Shown here: positions 12,601 through 28,200 of the stretch, in pieces
How the letters are laid out: the number at the start of each line of letters is the position of its first letter
Position numbering within the stretch: the first letter of the stretch is position 1
Assembly (NCBI RefSeq): GCF_031877795.1
Contig: NC_133931.1
Span: 23,372,264-23,436,263 of the forward strand
Source: Strix aluco
Lineage: Eukaryota > Chordata > Aves > Strigiformes > Strigidae
Length of the DNA: 64,000 bases
Reading direction: 5' to 3'
Made by a program: the position numbers and the translations under genes
Notes under the pieces: generated by a model
The model's database searches: none
What the model was told of the DNA's origin: nothing
Seen by the model: only the letters and a program-made list of their open reading frames with translations

Positions 12601-15600
12601 TAAAATGTAACCCAGAAGTCTGCAGGTGTTACCAGGAATCAAAGCTGGTCTGATCATGGGCTGCATTTTCTTGGATAGAGCCCCCGTCTCTGACCGTGCA
12701 GCCCCTGCTTCTCTGCACTCACAATGCACTTACCATTTGTGCACGTAGGGGAGGAATGCACATTGTACAAATGTGTTTGGATGTGTATGTACACAAAGAG
12801 AAGTCACGCTGAATATCTATGATTTCGGCTCTGCTCTAAAAATGTTATTTCTTTCATATCAAACTGCATTGGGTTTCTTATTTATGAACTTCTATTTCAA
12901 AAGTGCAGCTGGCCAGAAATCTGAATTTCATGTGGGAAGTTCCCATACTCAGAGACTTTTATTGTGTGCTGGCCAGGGGGGAAGGTTTCTGGCATGGGAA
13001 GTTCTGAAGCATTTTAATTCAAGGATGTCTGTTTTATTTTTGTTTCAATACTAAGATGCAATTCAGTCCCCTGACCTGCTGTTCTTTGAAAATGTGTTGT
13101 AATAAGGGCCTCCATTCTTGCCCTTTCTCCTTTTATGGCCCATGCTTCTTAGCTGAGCAACAAATCCATTGAGATCCTCTTGAGGGTTCAGATTGATGTT
13201 GATTTCTGTTAAAACAAAATCACTTAATTTTAAGCTTTCTAATGGAAAACTGGGAGGGAACTATCTATCTATATATATGTATTTGGGAGGTTTTGTTTGG
13301 GGTTTTGGTTTGTGGTTGTTTTGTTTTTTTTTTTAACAAAACTGTTCTTTTCATCAAAACCAAAAAATGAAGAAAATCCCTCACCAGCTCTGTATTATTC
13401 AGTATTCTTATATTAATGACTGACCTGTGCTTCAAGCTACTGGGGCAAGCAAGTGGGGACTAGGCAGCAGTTCTAGATATTTCAGGAGATTTTAACACGG
13501 GTAGTAGTGACAGTGTTAAGGGAAGATTAAAATAAGCAGTATTAAGGGATACAAGAGAGCGTCCAATTCTAGTTACATGGCATGTTTCCTGAATTTCAGG
13601 AGCAAAAGTGTAGGAAATGCAAAAGGTACTACTGAACATGTACTGCTGCCAAAATACAGGGTTTTTAGATGTTGGTGCCTGTTTTGAGTAGATGGGATGA
13701 CGACTCTACTGCTTTTTCCAAAACTAAAATAGCAGCCTGGGAGAAGATCTGAGCTTTTCTGTCTCACTGCTGCAAATTTCTTTCAAAAGTATTCTTCTGT
13801 CCATTTTGAAAGCAGTTGGGTTGCAATGTGCACTTACTAAATGGATTATCACTAACACTGCTAAATGCTCTTCCCTTTGTGTTTGTATTAAACTTATGCT
13901 GGATTCTCTTGTGTTGTTTTAGGGACATGTCTGTATTTCTATTTCTTCACTTAACACTGCCTTCTGCCTTACAGACTGCACTGTTTCCTCCTTTTGTTTT
14001 TAATGTAAGTAAATCTTTTTGGTCTCAACAATACTTTGATAAGAGGCTAAACAAAAATATTTAGAACACTGTACAATGGAGTTTCTGGTATGGACAGTTC
14101 TGCCTTCTGGGGTAAAAGCAGGTGATAAAGGGGGAAAAACAATCCCCAAACTCAACAATTTAGGATAATTCTTAATTTTGGATTGCTGTGTCATAGCTGT
14201 ATTAAGAGAACAGTAATCAAAAGTTGGAAATAAGGAAGTAGGTAATTTGTCCCCAAGACCATGAGATGAAGCTGTGCCTGTAGTTCAGTAGAGTCAAGTA
14301 ATATAAATCTAAAGCAGTTTTAAAAAAAGACTGTAGAAACCACTGGTTTAAGTATTAAATGGTGATAATGCGATCATTCTGGATGGGACAGATTTCTCTA
14401 ATATATCGTTTCTTGTAGATCCTCAAATTAATCTTCCTACTAGTATGTTGCATGGTGGTTTTGGAGAATTCAAACTGCTTGGGAGTAGCTTGAAAGTTTT
14501 TGAAGTGTTCTTCTTTCCCTTATGACTGCTGAGTAGTGGGGGAGGTCCCAAGTAGGGTAGGGTGCTGCAAGGTGTGGCTCCCTTGGAGTGGCAGAAGGGC
14601 AAAGTGACCTTTGTCTCTGACTCTGGGTTGCCACAGTGGACAAGGTGGCCTGTACCCCAGCTGTGAAAGTTGCAGGAGCAGCCATGAGGATCTGGCAGAA
14701 GTAGATGCATAAAGCCCTCCATGTCCTTTCCCTGTGGGAGCTTTAGCATTAGCAGCTCACACCCAGAAGCGCTTACTGTGGTGTGTGAGCTTTTGCACTT
14801 GCCTTTACCCCCCAGCACTGCTGAGTCCTGGGTAGTAAATTGGCCATATAGAGACCTGCTTGCTCCTTGGGAGTCAGTATGAGTTACGGGTCTTTATCAC
14901 ATTCTGCTGTTTGCATTCCATGTTTGTTCCACATTTCACATGCATTTTTATCACATGTGAAGTGTTTCATACCAAAATATCTGTGCCAAAGGCATTTGTG
15001 AGTCTCTGCTCCTTCCTATTTGAGCAAAGTAGTAAAGTACTTGGGCAAGCATAGGAGATGATCCCCGATGTAAGAGAGCAAGGGGCTTTTGTATCTTCAC
15101 AGATGCAAAGTAATGCTTATTTTAATTAAGAGGAATGACTAGACTTGTCTCCTGGATAAGAAGGAAATTAGTTTGGGGATAAAGACTAAATCTGTATGGA
15201 TCCCCAGAAGGACTTCAGACAGGGCATTGGTTAATGTCTTGAAGTGGTTCTCTTGTTCTTTAGTACAGGCAAACAGATGTGTAGGCATGTAGTTAGGTGA
15301 GATACTAGGTGTCAGGAAAATCCATGGGAAGTCTGCTTAAATAAGAAAGATTGCTTTGTTTTGGTTTTCCTCAAGACCCTTTTTCCCCCCACATATCATT
15401 CTACAAACTTTTGACAACATGTTCTTAATTTTTAGATGTTGTGAAAGAAAACACTTTTTGTTAGCACTTGATCTTGCCTTGAAATAACTCTTAATTAAGC
15501 CAGATTTACTGGAAAAGGTGGTCTTTCTGACCCAAAGAAGTTGCTAATCTGAGCTGAGTTAGTTAACTGGAGTCATACATCCTAGCATGTTCTCCAGGGT

Positions 15601-18600
15601 ACCCAAAGAGGGGTAATGGAGCACACAGCATAAATGTCAGTCCTGCCACCCTGCTTTTGCTGACATCACAGGAGTTGGGAGATGCTCCTATATACAGGCA
15701 CCACAAAGACTCTGCAGCAAGATACAGAGAGTACTTGAAACCTATGGGGCTCCCAGGGAGTCCTCCATATCTTCTACCAGGCTAGCAAAAATGGATACAA
15801 GAAATTAAAATTTAATGTTGCATGCAGTATGTACAGCATTTTCCTCCACTATGAATCTCAAGGGAAGTACCTCTCCTTAATTAACAAAAATGCCAGAAGG
15901 ACCATTGCTGTCCTCTGATACAGGGCAGTCAACAGGAAGAGGAGCTGCAGTGATGGGTTTGTTTCCGCCACCTCATCCAGATGCATCCCTAAGAGAGTTC
16001 TTAAACTAGTCTCCATCCTCTTGAAACAAGTAACTGACTTCTCATGCATAGCAAGGTGTGGGGCTTTCTAACTTTGAGCTCAGGAACATCTTTTAGGGAA
16101 ATATAGTCTTGTTATAAACCCAAAGGAGAATACCCCATTCCTGTGCACAACCTCGCTGTTAGAAATGTGTGCTTTACTTCTAGTCTGACTGCATCTATCA
16201 TCAGCTGACAGCCAATGGATCTGGCTTCTGTACTTTAGTTTTCCAGATTGCAAATCACCCCTTTCATGTCTAGACATAAGACAGTTCTCTGAGGTCACTT
16301 ATGTGAAACAAGTTTTCTCATTACCTAAATGCTTTCAGGTTTCTTCTTTATATCCACTCTCCATTTGTGGTGGTTTTGAACCTTGGGCACTGGCACTTTC
16401 CAGTATTCCAGTAGCAGTGCCTCTGTTATGTTAAGATACCCTGGCCTCATTATTCTCACTGGAGATTTTCCTATTTATGGGTACAGCGATGCATTTTTTT
16501 CCTTTTGGCAAGACTGTGGCTTTGAAGATTCACATGCAGCTGTTTATTCACCTCCTCTTTTTGGAGTCTCTACTTCCTAGGACAGTGACTGCGTTTTTCC
16601 TACAGACACTGAGACACTAGCTAACCTGTGCTCAACTTAACATTGAAGTGACCCTGCTCTAATTCTGCAGTATCTTCCCACTTGTTGCTCTGCATATGGG
16701 TGTTTTTTTTTGTAATCTACAAGCTTTAATGGTAATTTTAGTAACTTAGTGCTTAGTAAATAGTAACCTCAATTGTTTCTTTTACTTGAGAAAATAGGGA
16801 AATGGAGCATCAGCATCTTTGGAAGGGCTTCAGCAATATGGAAAGCAATAAACCAGTGTTCTGCTTCTTCCTAACAGGATACATTTAAGATCCAAACCCA
16901 GACAGCCTTTCTGGATGTTTACCTTGCTGATGGCAGCAATATTAGACTTGATATCCAGACGTCGGACACTGCAGAAAGAATATTAGAGGTAATGGGTTTC
17001 TAGATTTGTGTTTAAATTTTCCATTTGTGACAAGTGGGCAAAAGTGAAGATAATTTCAGTCAAGAAAGAATAAAACTCCTTTTTGAAGACATACGAGAAT
17101 ATCTTCTGTGGTTTTTGAGGGGTTTATTGTACCAGGGGCAAGGGGTCCGGGGCTGTTGCTGATTTTGCAGATGAGCTTTTTTGGTTCTCACATTTGTCCA
17201 TAATTAACCTCTTCTTAATGTTATGTGCCCTCTGCTTCTACAGCATTTGGCTGTCAAGTTCAGGTTTCCTTCATATATGATAGAATCAGAAAATATATAC
17301 TATTCCTTATGGGGACACATTCTTAATTAACTCCCCCTTTGGTTTAGTGTAATGTGGGTGAAAGTGCTTGAACACTGTAGTCAGAAACAAAGGTCTAGTC
17401 TTGGCTTATGTCTTAGCTGGTGCACTGCTACTGAAACTTAGTGTGCAGCTGATATGTCTTGCTTTTCTGCGTGCTTCTTCTTTGCTTGTTCTGTGTCCCT
17501 TGACGTTTGCTGTGAAACTGTAGGACTTTCTTTGCAGTATTGCTGCAGTTCTAGCACCTTGGCTCTGGGGTGTCTGTAACAGCTGTTGTAATACATAGAG
17601 TAAACAATTGTTAGTTGCATTTTGAAACCAGTAGCAACCAAATGTTGTTTACACAACTGGCTGGCTTGTGTTTGAAACTTTCAGCTGGGGTTCCCTTCTT
17701 ATGCCAGGAGAGGAGGAGCAGCAGTCGCTCTGCATATTTTGTGTATTTGCACGTGTGTGTGCATGAGCAAGACTGAAACCTCTTCCTCAGTTGCTCCCAT
17801 TTCCTAATCTTAACAGCAATAACAAAGCATACACCTGCCAGATGGATACTCTTCTTTGTCATGGGAATCTGAAATTTCCTCTGATCGTACAGAAAACTGT
17901 GTGCTGTGTTCCTGTTGTGCCTTTGCCATATGAGTCTGTGAAGGTAGCTCTCAGCTGGCCATAGGTACAAGCCAGCCTAATGTGTATTTGCTCTCCTCTG
18001 TCAAGCTGACGTGTGTTAGCCTGGCCGCAGAACACACAGTATTTGTGCACAGTTACTGTGAGTTGGGTAACACAGGGTAACCCCTTGCCAGCTTTGTTCT
18101 GCCATGGGGTTTGCACTGTCTGAGGCAGTGCTGATTCTTCCAGGAAAGGTAAGTGTCAGAGCTGGCCTTAGACCCTGCAACAGGAGATTTGTGGAGGCTG
18201 AGGGTAGGGTGGGAGATGCTGAAGGCAAAAAGTGTTGTGAGGTGGCAGGCAGTTAGGAATTTTGATTTGGGGAGGGGGAAGTAAGTGCTAATAAGGTGGA
18301 AGAAGTAAGGAGACATTTTTAGGTAGGACACTTGCACTGGGACCTTGAGTAAGGAAAGGATTTGCTAATTTACTTTTTTAAAAATTACTAATAATTCGGG
18401 CTTGATAAACTTGCTAGCTTTGCAGTGGGTCAAGGCAATTTCTAAGCCAGACAGTGTATGTTGCTTTGTATATTGTATTTATAGATGTTTAAAGTTTATG
18501 TGGCACTGTGAAGAAACAATGACATTTGAAATGCTGCAGACACCATTTCTTCTCTTGTGGTCTTAAATATGTGATAGGACTTTTAGGAATTATTTATCTT

Positions 18601-21600
18601 TTGTCATTGTAAATGTGCTACCACATTCACTGTTTTTTTGCAGTGTAGGTAGATTTTGCAACCATGACTCCCTAACATCCCGGTGTTCAGGCAGCATATG
18701 CCAGCTTGTGCTTTGATCCAAGAGGTAAAATAAGTCAAAATCCTACTGAATCAGAGATCTGTGTTTGACATTCCTGGGAAATGCCATATGGTACACAAGG
18801 GGTAGCATGTTGAAGCTCTGTGGCTAATTTCTTCAAGTAATTTGTGGGGATTTCTTAGCACAGAGGCGGACAGAATGAAAGGTGGTGCTGCCAATATTCA
18901 CTTTTTTCTTTTGTGTTTGGACTTCTGAAACTTTTTTCCCCATTATGCCTGGTGTCTGAACTGAGTGTGAGGCAAGTGATTTTTATGCTCTGCTGCCCTC
19001 TCCGGTAACAGCTCTGATATTAACAAGTATAAGGAAAACCTTATGAATGTGTTTTTTAATTTTAACTTGGAACAATTCTTCCCAACCTATATTTAGCTTG
19101 ATGTCTACTTTTTTCCATGCTTAAAAACTTGTCTGCTTTTTAAACCAGCTGCTAAGCTAGAGAAAACCCTTTTGAACTGTGGCGATGAGTGAATTTACAA
19201 TGCTGTCACTGTGACACAGAGCTGGAAGTGTTTTGGGATTCGCACCCTTTGCAAGAAGACTGAAAACCGGTACTTCCACTTTATGCTCAGACAAAGAAAG
19301 TCCAGCTTCTCTGACCAAAGCATGACTCCTCTATCAGGTTGCACAATCTGCCAGATGAGCTATGATGGGAGTGTGCTCAGGGGTGGAGAGTTTTCTTACA
19401 GTTGCCACACCACTTTCCTGAGTGAATTCAGATTATGGTTACTGCTTTTAGGAATGCTTTGATAGCACTGTTCTCTTTTAGGTTATGGCTGCTTTAACTT
19501 ATGCTTTGATTTTTCAGGACTTGGAACAGAACAAGACTGTTACCCCAATCTCATTCAGTGGTTTCTTTGCTTACCTCTGCCTGATTTTTCTGTCCTCACT
19601 ATCCCATTGTGTAGCTGGTCCTGCAAGTAATTTCTGCATTTTCTGTTGGTTCTACTTCTGCCTTCTTTCAGAGAAGATGTAGAGGGGCCAGAGCAAGCTA
19701 AAACAATCCAAATGTCAAGATGGATAGGATTTTTCCTCCTTGTACACTGTCAATAATAAAAGCTCAGCAGAGCTCAAGTCTGCTCTTGTCAAAAGGCTTC
19801 ACACAGAGTTGTAGAACCCTGCAAGTAAGACCGGTGCTTTCAGTAAAGGTGTAGGACTTTTAGATATTTCCTAGAAAAACAAGAGGACTATCAGCTTGGA
19901 AAATACACCAATTCTGTAAAAATACATATTTGTGATGCTCATGAGCAATGCTGTTAGCTCGGAGCACACAGTGCTCACTGTACAACAGGATTTGAGGATT
20001 TGTGTAGTAAAGATCTGGAATACATGGCAGATGCCTTGTGTTAGAGGATGCTTAAGTGCATGGTACAGTAGTAAACATTTTCCGTTTTATTACATTTTTA
20101 TGTTCCTTTGAAACTTATGAAACTCCTCACAAATTCAAATGCTGCAATATGGGAATGGTTATATTTGCTTTTAAACGGGCAGTTAAATGGGACATAAGGG
20201 AAAATTTAAAACCAATTAAGTTACGTTAACATGTATTCAACATTTCTTCCTTATGCTAATGGATAGCTAAGCTTCTGACCTTCTTTGTTTTTAAAGGTTA
20301 CGTTGTGCAGGATGGGGCTCTCAAGAGAATTAATAAAATATTTTAGCTTATTTTTCTTTCAAGATCATGATGATGGAGCTCTCTCTGGTAAGTTTTACAA
20401 GGTGCTTAACTTAGCCCTCCCTTCAATTTTTTTTTTTTTGGCTGCAGTGACTGAACCTGGAGTCTGAACAGAGCCTGCAGGAGCCTGCTCAGGCTGAAAG
20501 ACCCATTCTGTCTGATAAACCCCCTCAAGCCCTCTCCCCACATGCCTTGGAAAGAGTGGTAGTGGGGAACAAAGATAGTGTGGTGCAGGGGTGAGACTTT
20601 CACATACAAATATCATGTCCCTTTCAGTTTACAAGTCAGGTAGCAACTTTACCACATGGGAACTGTTGGGTGTATCTTCTGGGTAGGCATTTAATCAGAT
20701 GGCCATACCTACATAAAGCAGTTCTTAATTTACAGACCACATGTGGAGTTTAACAATGGGGCAGGAAACTCTTTTGTTATGTTTATAAACAATGTCTGTG
20801 GCTTACTTTCCTTTATATCACAACATGTTTCCTTTCTTAACTGACAGAAACTTAAGTTTAACCATGATGGTACTGAGCAAGCTGTAAATCAGGGTTGTGA
20901 GTCTCTTTATGGTCATAAAACGTGAAGGAGCTTTTATGCCTCATCGGTCTGCTGATGTCCTGCTTCCCATGTGGAAGGCTGGATCCAGGCCTGGGATGGG
21001 GATAGGCTCGGGCCACATCAGGGAAGTGAAGTCTTTGCTGTTGACTGCAGTAAAGTTAGGCATTGCAGCCTGTCTGAGTGGCCTTCACAAGTCATTTAGC
21101 TCTTTTCAGTCCTTTCATTGGCATAAAGATGTTAATGCTGTCCTGAACCTTTTCAAGATGAAGGTCCAGTAGTAAACTCAGGTTTATTCAGTGGGGTAGG
21201 AACCTTACTGTCTCTGTCTATTGCATTTATTGTTCCCCTGCCCCCTTCTCTCTGGCTGTGAAAGGTATCTCTGAGTACGCAGAATCCCTGCCTGTTGTTA
21301 CATCTCAGATATATCTGGATATAACACGTGTTATACTCTTCTACAACAGTTGCAGATGGATTTATTTTTGCCTTGTATTGTGATATAATCAGACAGGAAA
21401 TAGAAAAGTTTTTTTGAATTGATTACATTTCTATGCATCTTTATTTCTCACAAATACATCAAGTACAAATGTAACCCACTGTCCACTGCCAAAAAGTGTT
21501 TAGATGCTTACATGCTTAAAATCACATATTTAAGAGTTCTGCTGAATAGTATTGGCTTAGAAATAAATGTTTACAGGTTTGGGCATTTAGACTTACTCTT

Positions 21601-24600
21601 TTTTTTTTAAGTGAGCAGGAAAGTAGTGACATCTGAAGAGTGACGTGCTTTTTTTGCTGTACATTAGTTATACTGCTCTTGTCTGGTGTTCTGTTCAAGA
21701 AAAGCATCAGTCCTGGAAGCTTGCATCCACATGTCCTTTAAATGCAGAAACTTCTATCCTGCTTAGCTGTGTTTTGAGAGAAGAATGTTCTTATGAGAGC
21801 ATAGTCTAGGGGAGTAGAGATATTCTGTAAGTGATAGAGCTATGTAAGTTTAGACTCAGAAAAGTGAGGAAGTCAACTAACTTGTCACCTTACTTTACCC
21901 CAGAATTTATATTTAAGTTCTTTTTCTTCTCCAAAAGCATATTGCTAACCAGCACTAACTGATGTATGAAAGGAGCTGGACTATTTCGCTAGATTTCACC
22001 AAATGTCTCTGGTTTTTCTTTTCCCAGTGGTGAAAAAAGTGGCAGAATTTGAACTTCCTTATGTGAGCCTTCAGAGCATGAAAGAGTTGTGCTGTAAGCT
22101 TGGGATCAGAAAGTGGTGAGCAAGAAGCTTAAGAGAAACTACCAAGAGGTACAACAACTGCTATGAACAGAGAGAGAAATTCCTTTAATAACTTAGTTTC
22201 AAAGACTTCAAGCCTCAGCAGTTGACTGTTTTTTCTCTGAGACCAATTTGTTACTGGAATTGACTGGTTTCTGAGGCCCTGCATGTTTTAAATTTTATCA
22301 CTGTAGTATTCCCAAAATGTCCTTTACTGTAGCTAGTTATTTATTCCCTCTCTCTTTCAGAATCTATAGAGAGGTTCTTTGTGGGTGCTTGCCTCCTGAC
22401 TTTTATACCTGCATAACGTAGTGACCACAAATGGGAATATACCTGTAAACTTATACATAGAAGAGAACTTTGAGTTCTGAGTTGCAGGCTGCAGCTCTGT
22501 TTGGGCAGAGGTGAATTACTTTTTATATGAAGTGCTTGCTAATACACATAATATCTGAGGCCATGGCCTGAGTATTTCTTCTGGTAGGTGGCCTGGCTTA
22601 AGCAGCAGAGCACTCTTCCCCTTTTATTGCTCTTCCTCAGTTATGCTGGTAGAACTGTGTGGTGAACTGGACTGGTGAACTAACCTGGCCTAAAAATAAG
22701 TTGCTGGCTGTTTGTTTTTTGTTTGGTTTTGCTGGCCTATTTTTGGCCTGGATCGGTCCCCCAGTCTTGTTTACTGTGCAGCAAACAGTTGTGCTGACTT
22801 GTGGGTGAGGATAAAGCCCGGGGACAGGGAGTCTGCTGCCAAAGTCCTGCTTGTCAAACAGTGCCCTGAGGGTGCAGTTAAGTAGTATAGCTGAGCCAGT
22901 CTGCTGTCTCACTGCTGTGGTTGTGGTCTGGTCTACTTCTCTATACAATGAAAAAGAAAAAAGGGAATAGATTTTTGCATGCTTAGTGAGTTGTATTGGC
23001 TGCATCAGATGAATGTTAGAGCAAGGACTGTGGTTGGGAGCAGAAGAGGAAGAACAGACCATGCCTCTTGGTGGCAGCAAGCAAGGTTGCCTGGCTTGAG
23101 GGTACACAGAAACCTGTTGTTTGATGCTTGTAATTTGTCTGGTTTAAATCTGCTAGGCTAGACCTTGGCCTCTACAAAGCTTTCTCTGTTTCCCTGTATG
23201 TGCCCTTATAAACTGCAGAACCTAGCAGCCTAATGAAAGAACTGTGTGGTTCTAAGCCACGACAAAGTGACTGTCTGAGTAGATGCTTCTCCATCTAGCA
23301 CTGCTTCAAAGCACAGAGGTAGGAAATGGCAGTCCTGGGCTTGTTTGCTTCAGGGAGTGTATTGCCTGTGCAGTGTGAGTACTACAGCTGTGCTAGCCAT
23401 GGAGCCCCCAGCGCTCTGTTTGTACCGTCGTGTAGACTTACACAAGCTGCTTTAAATAAAACGGCTCAAGCTAGCTGTTGCAGCATGGCACTTGGATAAC
23501 TGAGTATTTAACTTGCTTTGCTGTCCTGATCTGATCCTGCAGCAGTTCTACAGTAGTTGGTACTGCAGCTAGCTAGCTTAAGGCTAGATCTTGTATGTCA
23601 GCACTGCAGCACGGCAGTGGATGCTCTGGGACTCTTACCAGCTGAGCTGCTTGAGAAAGGAGGAAGAAAGTTTTAGTTCTAAATTGTAACTGTTATGTTT
23701 GGTACCACTAAAATCAAAGTGGAGAGATTGGATAACCTCACTTTAGTTTATTTCCATTCTGCTACAATGTACAAAGAATGAGTATAGTACTTCAACAGCA
23801 GAATGATTTTTGGTTGGGGTTTGTTTTGGGTTTTTTTTTTTTAATTTGGTAAGTAATGGGATCTTTCAGGGTTGTGCTCCCATCATATTTAGTTGAAAAA
23901 TCAAAATGCCATATTTAGAAGCATATCTTCATATTTTATTACTTTTTTCCCTTGGCTTGGAAAAGGTATATGGATCCTTCTCTTGATACGCTGCTGATGG
24001 ATTGTAGAGCTTCACTGAATTTGCTATATATGCAGGTAAAACTGAAAGGTGTTTGTAATTTTGGAAGTTAAATTTCCTGCATTCATTTCATCTTTTTTAC
24101 AAACATTTCAAGAATTTGTATATGATTCCTGTTTAGCACTGCTCTGTGGTGCTTTTCTAAGTGCTGAGTATAGCTGCTGTTGATCATGTGTTTTGATGGT
24201 TTGTTTTTCCTTCAAACTCATGTACTAGATGAGTTAGAATCTCTGTTTTGTGCATGGGAAAAGTATTGCATGAAAAGGACATACTTAGATATTAGTCCAC
24301 TCTTATTTTCAAGTGTATGTGTGTCTCTAATATGTAGGCACTCTGCCATGATATGAGAGCATTTGATTTCCAAACTGTAGGTGTGTTGAGTTTTACTAGC
24401 TTTGGAAACTATTAATTCAAGAGGAAAGAACAGCGCAGAGTGGACTTGACCCAAAATCAAAGGCCTTGTTTAAAAAAAAAAGCTTTTTGTGTGTGTATTT
24501 CTGAATGTTTGTGTGTGAAAGGAAACAGTTTTTGCTGACTTTTTTGCTATTTTAAAAAATTCTTTTAAGGCAATCCAGGAAGTTAAGAGGAATTGGCTTA

Positions 24601-25229
24601 AACCAACAGAAAGGCAGATGCAGGAACTTGAATTTCTACAAAAAAATGCAAACAAAGCAAAGGTAAAATGGTATTTTAAAAACACTACAAACAGATCAAA
24701 GGAGTGGTTTCTGAAGCAATGATACTAGAGGCTGTGACTTTAAAAATAGGGCATGGTTTTGTGGAGTGGTTTGAGCTAGAGAACCAGGTCTCCCATCTCC
24801 TGGTCAGATACTGAGCCACCAAATAGAAAAGGAGGTTCCCATCTCTGATAGCATTTATCCCAACAGAATGACTTGGATCCCAAGGGGTAACAAGAGGTTT
24901 TTGACTGTGAATCCCAGTCTTCTCTATTTGCTAAGCTCGGGTGCAAAGGTTTGTCATCCAGTTTAAGAAATCAGATGGAAATTCAGACTGCTGTTCTCAG
25001 TATTTCTTTCTGGTTAGTTTTATTTCTTCCCATCATCATATCTGAAAAGCATCCAAAAGACCTGGCTTATCATATCCAGTGGGGAGGAAAAAAAAATCAA
25101 CCTTCCAAGTCTGGACTGTATTCTCTGTATGAAGCACTGACGTGTTGTGGTGAATCTGTGTCTCCCAAGAGAAGGAGTATTAGGAATCTAAAAGATTTGT
25201 CTTGTAGCCCTTCCGCCCCCCACTACCCG

Positions 25230-25260
<31 letters not shown>

Positions 25261-28200
25261 CTCCAGATCACTAGATTTCACTTGCCTTTACAGCAAATCA
25301 TTTTAGTTCTCTTTTTTTTTGGTGCAGTTCCTGGAGCTGATTCGAGAAGTGCAGTTCTATGGATACATACGGCTTGATCCTTGCATTTGTGACTATCCAG
25401 AAGAAGGTTGCTCAGCTGACATCTATGTTGGCAACAATGAGATTAACTGCTGCATAAAACTGCCTACTAACCAAATCAAAGACGTTAGCTTTAAAATCAA
25501 CAGGTTAAGAATTTGGCAGGTTGCTTTTCTTGTAAGTACTTCACTGGCTTTGTATCTGAATTCACTTTCTCTTCATGAAAACTAAAGTTGTCAGGGAAGA
25601 GCAGGTCTGGGGAGAAGGGGGTGGTCTGTTTTAAGTCCCTCCCATTTGCCCATACTCCACTCCAAACCTATCCTGAAACATATTCGTTTGGCAGCCTTTA
25701 GCAGTAAACTCGTTAGCAGTAAACTATCTAGCCTTACTCTGCTATGTTTTCTCCCTTCCCTGGCATTCCTTGTCATACTTTACCTGCCCCTTTCCTTTCC
25801 TGTTGGAGGTAGAGCTGTCAAGAGTTTTGTGTGGGAGCAAAAGAACTGCTTTAGCCAGCTTTATGCTTGTAAAGACTCCCCCTTCCTACCTCCCACTTGC
25901 TCCCTCCCCCAGGAGAAGTGTTCTGGTACAGATCTTCAGCTGTTTTATTTATATAATGTATAAAATGAACCTAATTGACTAATTCTAATTTAAGGCTGAA
26001 CACCTTAATGCTGTTTTTAGCTGTTTCTTCTGTTCATTGGTTGGTTGTTTTGGGGCTTGTTTTTTGTTTTTTTTTTTTCAGGGTGCTACAAAGGATGGTG
26101 GAGATGACACTCTGGAGCTCCTATTTGAGTACAATGATTCAGGCACATGGCAGTGGATAGTTTTGTACACAAAACAGGTTAGTTCTCAGTCCTTTTAGGA
26201 AAGGATCAGAGGAAAATGTAATCTTACAGCCACAGGGCATCTTCAAAAGTGGTTAGTCCATCTGTACAAGAGTGCAGTTGTTATGCTTTCAAGCAGGTTA
26301 GCCTAGGGACAGAGTTATCTGGGGAAAAGCATTTGAGTTTCTTGTATACAGGGAAGAGGATGATTTTTTTTTTCCATTGAAGAGAAATGTCTAGCACTCA
26401 GCAGCAAGACTGGGAGGGAGTGTGGAGAGATGCTGTTTATTTAGTGGACTCAGTAAGTATCCAAAATCATTAATTGGTTAGACGTGCCTAAGGTAAAGGG
26501 CTCCAATTTTCCAGAATAAATTCTATTGTTCTAATATATGCCATATTAACACGGGTTAATGGAGGGTGTGAATATTTTTAACGTATAAATAATTCTTAAA
26601 TAAGATTTTTATAGGGTGCTATTCCTCCCACTATTTTCAGGCAGCTCTTTAAAGAGAAAGGTATCCAGGAATTCAAGTCATCCATCTGTGGTTATGCTGC
26701 TTAGCAAATAATCAAAGCTCTGCAGTATCAAGACAGCACCAATCTCAGTTTAGGTACAGAGCTTCTATAAAAAATATAGAGCCTGTTATTCAAGTAAACT
26801 GCTTCTCTTGCCTCTGAGACCAGCAGAGAGATTTTTTCAAGTAAAAGTGCTTAATTTCTCACATATGATTTACGAATTCTGGGGTGACAATGCAGTTCAT
26901 ACAGCTACTTAGTAAATGTTAATTTCCTGCCATGCTTAAGTTTTTGGTTTTTTTATGAGAATGTGAGCCATAAGCAGTAAACTTCATAGTTTCTGTGCTG
27001 TTGGAAACCAAAAATCCCTAGAATTACCTCAGTCTTAATTCTTCTGTGAAATCTATTAGGGTGGTGCTTGATGTAGTGACTTGCTGATTAAAAAACCTGT
27101 GTCCCACTTTCCTCAGAAGTGTGAGGAAGAGCTAAAGGCCAGAAGGGTGCTGCTGTGTGGAAGAAACAAGGGTTTGATCCAAGAACCCACTTTAGAAAAT
27201 GGAAAGACTGGATGATTTGGAGCTTAGTCAGAGATGGCTCCCCCCTCCATCACTGATCTTGTAGGATATTTTGTCTTTGATTCGTCTCTCAGGGCTTGAT
27301 GCCCTACCTGAGATGCTTCATTTTGGAGAGTAAGTAGTAGGGTGCATCTCCAGGGTGCAGTTCAGACTTTAACTTGGGCTGCACCCTCCCATGGAGGTGC
27401 ACATGCTCATCAGACAGCATAAGGAACTAAGAACAACTCCACTCCCCTCTGAGGTGCCTCTGCTGGATACCTAATATGTGGGATGAATGCGTCTGGCTCT
27501 GTTCATATTAGCTGCGCAAGATGCAGCCTTGTGAGCGGCTCTACGGTTGCAGCCATCTTGTGTAACCACCAGGGCTTTGATTTTCAGCAGTGCTGAACGC
27601 CTGTGAACTCCAGCTCGCTTCATTTGTTGAAGTGGTTTTGATGCTGATAGTGCCACATTTGGTTAACCCTACTTAGCCTTTGGCGTAATTTGGCAGCTGT
27701 TAAGGTAGGAGCCACAGGCGACTAGGGAGTCTAACTTGCCTCGCAAAACCAGTCATAAAAGTTCTTATTCTCCACTCTGAGCAGTGCCATGAGGGTTAGT
27801 CATGCTGAGGCTGGGCTTTCAGCAGCTGCAGCTAGTTTGGTGCACTGTAAGGATGCTAAGCACAGTAAAATTAACTGAATTAGGGAAGTAATAGTTCAGT
27901 AGTTAGGGATGTAGTTTTCTGGTGGAGGAGGAATGGAAGAGTCAAGTACATCTTTTAATAGAAGAAATCAGAGTGTTCTCTGGTTTATCCTCTTTAGGCC
28001 TTTTTGCTCAGTAGCTGCTTGAAGAAAATGATATCGGAACAGATGATGAAAGCAGCCAAAGAAGGCCAAGAAATGGTGAGCATGTGTGTATGTTGGTATC
28101 TGAATTTGTACTTAAAAAAAAATAAGCCTGCTACTTGATCATTCTTTCAAATGGGCTGAGAGAAGTCCCACTGAGGAAAAGGATCTTGCATGTTCCAACA

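Noticed and set aside
25220-25265. Poly-C tract considered as a CRISPR-like or minisatellite array
   Set aside because: It is a plain homopolymer with no unit or spacer structure, and CRISPR arrays do not occur in vertebrate nuclear DNA.
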